This document shows, piece after piece, positions 6,437 to 14,200 of a DNA stretch of 16,064 nt. Where the stretch lies: positions 1 to 16,064 of the forward strand of contig NZ_WKYV01000049.1 of the NCBI RefSeq assembly GCF_009677585.1, read 5' to 3'. The notes beneath the pieces were generated by a model. It searched no databases. It was not told the DNA's origin and saw only the letters and a list, made by a program, of their open reading frames with translations. Source of the DNA: Lactonifactor sp. BIOML-A5 (GTDB lineage: Bacteria; Bacillota; Clostridia; Lachnospirales; Lachnospiraceae). Every line of letters begins with the position of its first letter. Within the stretch, counting starts at the first letter, position 1. Made by a program: the position numbers and the translations under genes.

Positions 6437-7717
6437 ATGAATATCAAGAAACTTACCTCTCCTCTTCGGGGAGAATTGAATGTCCCGGGAGATAAATCGA
6501 TTTCCCACAGAGCCATAATGCTGGGGGCAATATCAATGGGCACTACCTCTGTCACGAACTTTCTTCAGGGGGCTGACTGCCTTTCTACCATCTCCTGTTT
6601 TCGCAAAATGGGTGTACCTGTAGAGATGGAAAAGGAGGAGATCCTGGTGAGAGGGAAAGGGCTGCACGGCCTTTCCAGGCCTGACACAGTTTTAGATGTG
6701 GGAAACAGCGGAACCACTACACGTCTTCTGGCCGGCATATTGGCCGGGCAGAACTTTGACAGTGAGCTCACCGGGGATGAATCCATACAATCCCGGCCGA
6801 TGAAAAGAATTATACGCCCCCTTACACAGATGGGGGCCGGTATTACCAGCGTCCGGGGCAACGGGTGTGCTCCTCTCCATATAGAAGGACGCACCCTAAA
6901 GGGAATCCATTATGACTCACCTGTTGCATCTGCACAGGTAAAATCCTGTTTGCTTCTTGCAGGACTTTATGCGGATGACATTACCAGTGTCACGGAGCCT
7001 TATCTCTCCAGAAACCATTCAGAGATTATGCTGGATTACTTTGGAGCCACCCTCACTGCGGAGGATACCACGGTAACTATCTATCCGGACCCGATTCTGG
7101 AAGGTCAGAAAGTATCTGTTCCCGGGGATATCTCATCCGCCGCCTATTTTATTGGCGCTGCCCTTCTGGTACCAGGGTCAGAGATATTGATACGCAATGT
7201 AGGGGTGAATCCTACCCGAAACGGTATCCTGCGGGTATGCGAAAAAATGGGTGGGGATATTACCCTTATGAATGTATCTGCGGAGGAAGGTGAGCCCACT
7301 GCCGATATTCTGGTACGTCACAGTTCTCTCCATGGCATTACCATAGACGGTTCCATCATCCCCTCCCTGATCGATGAGGTACCCGTGATCGCGGTCTTGG
7401 CCGCTTTTGCCCAGGGTGAAACTGTGATAAAAGATGCCCAGGAATTAAAAGTAAAGGAATCCAACCGTATTGATGTGGTGGTCAGCAATCTAAAGGCTAT
7501 GGGAGCAGATGTCACGGCAACAGATGACGGTATGATAATCCGGGGAGGACAGCCCTTAACAGGCGCCCTTATTGACACAAAAAGGGACCACCGAATCGCC
7601 ATGTCCTTTGCAGTGGCCGGACTGGCGGCCAAGGGAGAGACACAACTTTGCAACGGAGAGTGTGTCACCATCTCCTACCCCGGATTCTATCAGGATTTGG
7701 CCGCGCTCTCCAGATAA
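6437..7717 (+). CDS. aroA: 3-phosphoshikimate 1-carboxyvinyltransferase (EPSP synthase)
   Basis: It transfers the enolpyruvyl group of PEP to shikimate 3-phosphate, the sixth shikimate step. The 426-aa protein shows the two-domain inverted-barrel family motifs: PGDKSISHRA (17-26), DVGNSGTTTRL (87-97), SRPMKR (119-124), SAQVK (165-169), SRNHSE (191-196), NPTR (258-261), LIDEVP with Asp313 (311-316), KVKESNR (338-344) and DHRIAMS (384-390). The combination GDKS, SAQ-x-K, R-x-H-x-E and NPTR is the signature given for class II EPSP synthases. The position equivalent to E. coli Gly96 is still Gly (Gly92 in GNSGT). The start ATG at 6437 has GGAGGG 4 nt upstream, slightly close. It follows tyrA by 21 nt, and a terminator follows at 7745. 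No other shikimate gene is in the operon. Confidence 0.97.
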   Translation: MNIKKLTSPLRGELNVPGDKSISHRAIMLGAISMGTTSVTNFLQGADCLSTISCFRKMGVPVEMEKEEILVRGKGLHGLSRPDTVLDVGNSGTTTRLLAGILAGQNFDSELTGDESIQSRPMKRIIRPLTQMGAGITSVRGNGCAPLHIEGRTLKGIHYDSPVASAQVKSCLLLAGLYADDITSVTEPYLSRNHSEIMLDYFGATLTAEDTTVTIYPDPILEGQKVSVPGDISSAAYFIGAALLVPGSEILIRNVGVNPTRNGILRVCEKMGGDITLMNVSAEEGEPTADILVRHSSLHGITIDGSIIPSLIDEVPVIAVLAAFAQGETVIKDAQELKVKESNRIDVVVSNLKAMGADVTATDDGMIIRGGQPLTGALIDTKRDHRIAMSFAVAGLAAKGETQLCNGECVTISYPGFYQDLAALSR

Positions 7718-7732
7718 ACTGTTTTCGTCATA

Positions 7733-7834
7733 TCAGTCCTTCTCAGCGGGAAGGGAGTGCTGGTTTCCACTCCTCTCCCGCTTTTCAGCGAGAAATACTG
7801 ACAGCATCTTCGCTATAAAGCTAAGCGCATAAAT
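7733..7834 (-). pseudogene. In-frame coding continuation beyond the TAG stop (lost C-terminal helix of GAF domain)
   Basis: Directly after the TAG at 7835-7837 the same frame stays open for 33 codons to a TGA at 7733-7735. It begins IYALSFIAKMLSVFLAEKR. In related clostridial GGDEF-GAF proteins I expect a final helix of the type W-x-x-E-Q-I-D-A-L-x-F-I after the GFVGFDDC strand. The TAG falls at the position of that Gln. The segment is thus best read as the former C-terminus, cut by one CAG-to-TAG change, or reached only by readthrough. The alignment is from memory, not computed. Confidence 0.6.
7745..7785 (+). terminator. Intrinsic terminator of the aro operon
   Basis: A 14-bp stem with two central mismatches (7745-7758 with 7769-7782; ends AGCGGG/CCCGCT and GGAGT/ACTCC) and a 10-nt loop is followed by TTTT (7782-7785). 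It lies 28 nt after the aroA stop. The U-tract is short, so the call is likely but not certain. On the minus strand the same DNA would encode the tail of the downstream GAF domain if the TAG at 7835-7837 were not a stop. Confidence 0.72.
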
Positions 7835-10800
7835 CTAATCCTTCAGCCAGAATCTTTTTATTTTACAGTCATCGAAGCCTACAAATCCCGCAAATGCTCC
7901 ATTTCTTCTGATTTCGCACTGGAGCAGAGACTGAATTCCCTGTGCTTTGAACATCTCCCGATACCCCTCTGACAGCTGTTCCACATCGGGACAGTAAAAT
8001 ATTCCCTCCTCGTTAAACAGGGCCATATAGCGCTCCCGGCCCCCAAGATTGTCATACGCATAGTTCTGGAGATTCACCTTCTGAGATTCTATCCCATCAT
8101 TGCACCACTCAAAGGTATTACTGGTGCTTCTCCCGTCCCCGCTGTCCTCAAAAATATAGGTACGGCTCGCCGCAAATTCTCTTCCTACCATTTTCAAAAT
8201 ACAGGCAATCGCATCTTCCGGGGCAATTGATTCGTATAAAATAGTAAACGCATTTTCAATCAGCCGGTACATCACCTGTGCCGGTGCTGTCTCTGATTCG
8301 ATCCGGGTGTTTACCGTTGGCTTAACGGCCGGCATATTGAATGGACAGTTCAAAATAGAAGGGGAATAAAATGAATATGTATTTTTTCCTCTTTTTTTTG
8401 CATCATACAGAGCCACATCACTGTGATGGAATAGGGTCTCAAAGTCTGTGCCGTCCTCTGGATAGCTCCCAATACCTATGCTGCAGGAAGGAGTATACGA
8501 TATAGCATTTTCACGGAACATCCGATGGGATGCCTCAATAATTTTACGTGCCCTTATACTTACCGCCTCTTTTGGGGCATTTTCCATAAAGATCAGAAAC
8601 TCGTCTCCACCTATGCGGCAGATAATATCCTGATCCCGAAACAGCTGAACAAGTTCTCCGGCAAATTCCTGAAGCACAACGTCTCCGAACATATGCCCAT
8701 AGGTATCGTTGATCAGCTTAAAATTATCCAAATCAATAATCATCATAGCGGCCGGGGTCCCTTTTTCTTTAACATTGAGAAGCCCTTCGATTCGTTTCCT
8801 CCCTGAGCTTTTATTATAAAGCTTTGTCAGTCCATCCCTTTGGGCCTCATCCAAAAGGATCTGGGAAGCACGCTTTTCCTCATCGATATCTGTGACTACT
8901 CCCACTGTCTTGAAGGGGCGGCCTGCACTGTCAAATTGGGCAGCTGCCCGAATTTTGCACCACCGATACCTGCCCCCTGCATCTGCCACCCGGAATTCTA
9001 TCTCAGAGTAAGGAATACCATTTTTCATATCATGAATCAGCTGCAAAAAACAGGTCTGATCTTTGGGGTGTAAGTGGGGAGCTTTTGGAATTTTCTTTGT
9101 AGCCTCCTCCCTGACCGGCTGATAGCCAAATTTCTTTTCCCAATTATTTGAATAGGAGACCGTATCATTTTCTATGTCCCACTCAAAAATAATGTCGTTG
9201 GAGCGCTCCATAATAATCTGGTGACGCTCCAGCGTCAGACGCAGCTCTTCCTGTGCTTTTTTCAGCTGGGTAATGTCAACCAGAACATAAAGGAAATACT
9301 CTTCCTCCCCGATTCTGCTCATCAGGCATCGTTTGTCCAGGACCCACAAAACAGATCCGTCTTTTGCAGTGATACGGTATTCCAGTTCAGCAAAGTTACC
9401 TTTTGTCAGCTGTTCCTGTATCTTTGTATGTACCATATCTCTGTCTTTGGGATATATAAAGTTAAGATACCTGTTCTGAAACTGGTTTTGAATCTCCTCC
9501 TCTGTATATCCCAGAAGTTCCTTCAGACCGCTGTTCATCTGAAGAATTGTAAACCATTTATCATTTTTGCAGGTCTGAACACCGCCCAGAAGGCTGTCCA
9601 GTACTCCCACTGAAAATAGCTTATCCCTCTTCCTCCCGTCTCTGGGCAGCTCTGTTTCTTCCGCTGCACGTTTATCCCAGATAACCATTGCCTTCCTGCT
9701 GTATGGATTATTGACTTCAATGCGTACAAGTGTAACCATACACCAATAGTATGCTTCATTTCCCGAGCTGTATATCCTGCATTTCACGCTGCTTTTTCTC
9801 AGGCCGTTTACAAAGAAATCCTCCATCTCTCTGCCGAAAAAGGAAAGCAGCTGCTTTTGTTCTTCCGGGTGGACAGATTCCTGAATAAAATGCAGAATGG
9901 AATTCTCAAACCGTTTGCCTGTTTTCAGTGTCTCAAACTCTCTGCCGGAGGTATATACCACATGGTACACGCCATTGTCCAAATCCATTTCCATTACTGT
10001 GGCATCTGTATACTGAAGCATTGCAAAATATTTAAGCTGCCCCATCTGTAAGGTCTCTTCCCGGGAAAACAGAACCGGGGAAATTGTTTTAATATCTGCA
10101 GCTTTAGGTGTATGTCCGTCTGCATACTCCCTAGTACACTCCTCAAAAAGGCCTTTGACATTCTTCAGGCATTCCAGCAGCCTGGGGGAAAATGTCCCGC
10201 ATTCCCCGTTTAAAATCATATTGAACGCATGATCAGGAGATATTGCCTTTTTATATACCCGGTCTGTGGTCAATGCGTCATAACAGTCCGCAATGCCGAC
10301 CACCTGGGCACAGATAGGAATACTGTCTCCCCTGAGCCCGTCCGGATACCCCTTTCCGTCCCACCGCTCATGGTGGTAACGGCAGATATTGTACGCATAC
10401 TGCAGATAATCTTTATCGCTCATCCCGTTCAGATTCGCCAGCATCTCACATCCTTTTGTGGTGTGGGTCTTCATTACAGAGAACTCCTCCTGCGTTAACT
10501 TACCCGGTTTATTCAATATTTTATCCGGAATAGCAATCTTCCCAATGTCATGCATGGAAGAGGCGCTGACGATAATATCAATATTTCTCTCATTCAGTCC
10601 AAACTCAGGATACGAATATGCCACATTCTCTAACAGTATTTTTGTGAAAATACGGATTCTCTGTATGTGCTGTCCGGTTTCCACACTACGGTATTCAATG
10701 ATGGAGGAAAGCGCATCTATCATAATTGCATTGGATTCCCGCAGTTTCGCTGCCTGTTCCTCAATCAGCTCCTGCTGATTCAGCCGGTGGAGTGTCAGCT

Positions 10801-11170
10801 CAATGACATTTTGAACTCTTCTTTTTACCACATAAGGTTCAAAAGGCTTCATAATAATATCAGAAGCGCCCAGATCAAAAGCTTTCACTTCGTTTTCCGT
10901 GGAATCCTCCGCAGTAATAACAATCACAGGGAGTTCATCCAGAAGATGTTTTCTGGCCAGTTCTTCCATTACCTTATATCCATCCATCACCGGCATAACC
11001 AGATCCAACAGAATGATTACAATGCTGGAATGATACTGTCTTGCAAGAATCACAGCCTGTTCTCCATCCTCAGCCTCTAAAAGATTATAATCATCCTCAA
11101 ATATATTTCTGAGGATTGCCCGATTCAATTCCATATCATCAACAATTAATATAGTATCTTTTTTATTCAT
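7835..11170 (-). CDS. Response regulator with REC, HD-GYP, PAS, GGDEF and GAF domains (c-di-GMP turnover)
   Basis: A cytoplasmic signalling protein, 1111 aa from the ATG at 11170. In order: REC (about 5-125; phospho-acceptor Asp56, Lys108), HD-GYP (about 150-345; HDIGK 207-211, HHERWDGKGYP 266-276), a degenerate PAS-like stretch (about 380-505), PAS (about 520-635), PAS (about 645-765), GGDEF (about 770-940) and a shortened GAF (about 965-1111). GGDEF (854-858) and the upstream RxxD inhibitory site (845-848) are intact. By family knowledge it should both break down (HD-GYP) and make (GGDEF) c-di-GMP, switched by phosphorylation and PAS/GAF input. It lies just after the hybrid kinase, its likely partner. 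The frame is open to a TTG at 11224 that overlaps the kinase stop; I prefer the ATG at 11170 because the REC fold starts there, though its Shine-Dalgarno is poor. The TAG stop cuts the GAF domain. It is the only TAG among the seven genes. Confidence 0.93.
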   Translation of the reverse strand: MNKKDTILIVDDMELNRAILRNIFEDDYNLLEAEDGEQAVILARQYHSSIVIILLDLVMPVMDGYKVMEELARKHLLDELPVIVITAEDSTENEVKAFDLGASDIIMKPFEPYVVKRRVQNVIELTLHRLNQQELIEEQAAKLRESNAIMIDALSSIIEYRSVETGQHIQRIRIFTKILLENVAYSYPEFGLNERNIDIIVSASSMHDIGKIAIPDKILNKPGKLTQEEFSVMKTHTTKGCEMLANLNGMSDKDYLQYAYNICRYHHERWDGKGYPDGLRGDSIPICAQVVGIADCYDALTTDRVYKKAISPDHAFNMILNGECGTFSPRLLECLKNVKGLFEECTREYADGHTPKAADIKTISPVLFSREETLQMGQLKYFAMLQYTDATVMEMDLDNGVYHVVYTSGREFETLKTGKRFENSILHFIQESVHPEEQKQLLSFFGREMEDFFVNGLRKSSVKCRIYSSGNEAYYWCMVTLVRIEVNNPYSRKAMVIWDKRAAEETELPRDGRKRDKLFSVGVLDSLLGGVQTCKNDKWFTILQMNSGLKELLGYTEEEIQNQFQNRYLNFIYPKDRDMVHTKIQEQLTKGNFAELEYRITAKDGSVLWVLDKRCLMSRIGEEEYFLYVLVDITQLKKAQEELRLTLERHQIIMERSNDIIFEWDIENDTVSYSNNWEKKFGYQPVREEATKKIPKAPHLHPKDQTCFLQLIHDMKNGIPYSEIEFRVADAGGRYRWCKIRAAAQFDSAGRPFKTVGVVTDIDEEKRASQILLDEAQRDGLTKLYNKSSGRKRIEGLLNVKEKGTPAAMMIIDLDNFKLINDTYGHMFGDVVLQEFAGELVQLFRDQDIICRIGGDEFLIFMENAPKEAVSIRARKIIEASHRMFRENAISYTPSCSIGIGSYPEDGTDFETLFHHSDVALYDAKKRGKNTYSFYSPSILNCPFNMPAVKPTVNTRIESETAPAQVMYRLIENAFTILYESIAPEDAIACILKMVGREFAASRTYIFEDSGDGRSTSNTFEWCNDGIESQKVNLQNYAYDNLGGRERYMALFNEEGIFYCPDVEQLSEGYREMFKAQGIQSLLQCEIRRNGAFAGFVGFDDCKIKRFWLKD

Positions 11171-11217
11171 TCTTTTGTTCCCGGGGTTCTGCCCGCACTC
11201 CTTTATCTCATCTCTCT

Positions 11218-14200
11218 TCAGCAAGCCCTTGCTTTCAGAGCCTTCCTCAGCTCTGCCTTCAGCCTTTCCATATCAATTGGCTTCGCAACATGGGCATTCA
11301 TGCCGGCAGCCGCGGATGCCCGGACATCTTCCGCAAATGCATTTGCTGTCATAGCAATAATGGGGATTTTCCCTGCATCCGGGTGTTCCATGCTCCGAAT
11401 GACGCGGGTAGCTTCGTAACCATTCATTTTTGGCATCTGTATATCCATTAGGATAGCGTCATAGGTATGAGGAGGTGCCTCGCGAAAAGCCTTCACTACC
11501 TGTTCTCCATCCTTTTTGACAACAGAATCCGCTCCATAGATCCGGAGAAGCTCACATAAAATCTCAGCATTGATTGCATTATCTTCTGCCACCAGAAACA
11601 GCCGGCCGGCGAACTCTTTATTACTGTCTCCCGCCGCATCATCCGCCCATATCCTCACATCTTCTCTGCTGTCCTTCGGTTTTGCGCACTCGAACTCCAG
11701 CTCCACCTGGAATACCGTGCCCTCACAAAGCCTGCTCCTCACAGATATCTCCCCATGCATCAGTTCCACAAGCCCCTTTGCAATGCTAAGCCCAAGGCCT
11801 GTCCCTTCAATATGTACAGTATTGGGACTTCTGGTAAATGGTTCAAATAAATGAGCCATAAATTCTTCAGACATACCAAGCCCTGTATCACTTACAGTGA
11901 ACCGATAGCGCACTTTACCGGGAGTCTGGATCTGCAGCTCCTCTGTCTCAAAGTATACGGTTCCGCCCTCCGGGGTGAACTTGACTGCATTGCTCAGTAT
12001 ATTAAGTAATATCTGATTCAGGCGCAGAGCATCCCCATAAAAGCCATCATGGCAGATCCCCTCCGTCCGTACCGTGAAGTTCAGCCCCCCATCCCTTGCC
12101 TGGGGAGCCATAATAGAGGCCAGTTCTTCCACCAATTGGGATACAGATATTCTCATACGGTTCATGGTGATCTGGGAGCGTTCTATCTTACTCATATCCA
12201 GAATATCATTCACCAGGCTGAGCAAATGTTTGGAGGAGATTGATATCTTCTTCAGACAGTCGGCAACCCTCTCTTTATCATCTAAATGTGCCACTGCAAG
12301 TGCAGTCATTCCCATAATAGCATTCATAGGCGTACGGATATCATGGCTCATAGCTGACAGGAATTCACTTTTTGCCTGATTAGCCTCTTTGGCCAAAACA
12401 AGCGCATTCTCCAGTTCCCTCTTTGCTTTTCTCTCCGCTGCCAGCATATCTGTCACATCAGCCCTCACAAGACATAAGGTTCTGTGGTTAACATCTCCCC
12501 ACATAACGTTGAGCTGTTTATATCGCTCCTCTTTGTCCTTCCGGTAAGAAAACAGAAAATCATATCCCCCAGGCTTTTCCTGAAGCCGCTCCAGGATTGT
12601 AGAAATTCGGAATTGCTCTCTGGTATATTTCCAATTTTCCTCCGGTACATAATGTTCTGTGAAGCTTCCGATTGCCTCATCGTAATGTTCCAGAAAATAG
12701 GGCGATAAATTTTGCAGTACCGTCTCTCGGGTATGGAGAGTCAGCCTCTGGCTGCTCAGATCGATGAATCCAGCCAGTTCAAAGGTATAGGCAATCACAC
12801 GGAGCAGCCCCTGTTGTTCCCGGATGGAATCAGTAATATCTGTTCTTGACAGACACACCCGGCCAAGCCTGAGATCGATTGCTGAAACCGTCATATTTTT
12901 TGTACATATATCTCCTTTGTCATCTGTTATTGAGAATGCAAAGGTGTAAGATCCTTCTTTTTTCAGACGCTGTACCATCCTGTCTGGCTCCAGTGCGTCT
13001 CTGTACGCGTCTTTGTCCCTGGGGACAATTTTTTCCGCCGCCATGTAGGAAACCCGTTCTGAATGAGAACCCTGTCTGGGCGGAAGGCAGCGGGCATTCT
13101 CGCTGCTGGATAAAACCGTATAAGTGTCCCGCAGCAGATCAACATCCATGACACAGTCATATCCCGTAACAGACAATCTGCGGAGAATCATCTCCCGGAT
13201 TCTCTGTTCTGTAATATCTGCCACTGTCAGTATGCCTGTCACATCCCCTGTATCGGGGGTGGAGACTAGATTCATCTTGATCTGAACGTGCCTGCCCCTC
13301 TTTTCTTTTGGAAATCTCAGAAAGCAGATCATCTTCTGTTCCGTTTCTCCTCTTTCAAATGCTTCCAGCGCCGGTTTATTCAGATAGGTATCCAAAAATT
13401 GCCTCTTTTGGTCAGGATCTTCCACAAGATCGGAGATGCCGGTAAAAAACTGTTCACGGTCACTGCCGAAGGTTTTCAGCAAATCAGAATCTGTGTAATC
13501 TATTATCTCCAGGATTTTACTCTTCGTAATGTTACAGTGTCCGACAATCAGGGCATTGGGATCCGGGGTGCGGTAGTGCTGCAGAAGCAGTTCTTTGTAC
13601 TGTGTCCGGAACTTCTCCTGCTCCTCCCGTTCTTTGGTCATGTCGTGGTACACTGCATAAACACGCCTTTCACCGCCTTCATTCTGGATCACAGACAAAC
13701 TGTTCTTCACCCAAACATAACCATCCCGCCCCTTTTTCAGGCGGTAGGCGATCTCCCAGTGGGCAGCGCCGCTGACAAGATAAGAAGTCATCTGTTCCCT
13801 CACAAAAACCTTGTCCTCGGGATGTACACCCTCCATGGCATCCTTGCGGTAAAGCTCCCAGGCTTCTTCCAGCGTCATCCCCGTCATAACGGCAAAACCA
13901 TCCGAAAGAAATTCCGGTGTCATCGTTCCGTCTCTCTCGTAACGGACCACAGCAACACCGCCGGGAAGATTTTTCACCACCGTCTGGAAATACTGTTCCA
14001 GACGTTCCTTTTCCCTGCGGATAGTTACTTCCTCTGTGATATCACGCACAAACTTAATATAGGCCGGTATTCCATTCCAGACTGTCTCCCGGAATCGGGT
14101 GCTGTAATAATTGCTTGTCCCGTCCACATGCATATCATGCTCTTCCCCGTCCGCCGTATGCGTCTTGAGAGTACAGAATTCACAAGGCCCGCTCTTTCCG

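Noticed and set aside
5699..6508. 269-codon minus-strand open frame across tyrA and the start of aroA
   Set aside because: It covers a well-defined gene, its end and the next start, and has no domain or ribosome site.
7806..7835. Similarity to the palindrome region at 4101-4140, which looked like repeats flanking the aro operon
   Set aside because: The shared part is about 16 bases with one mismatch plus a short ATAAATC end, which can occur by chance in 16 kb. The right copy is better explained as coding sequence for the lost GAF helix.
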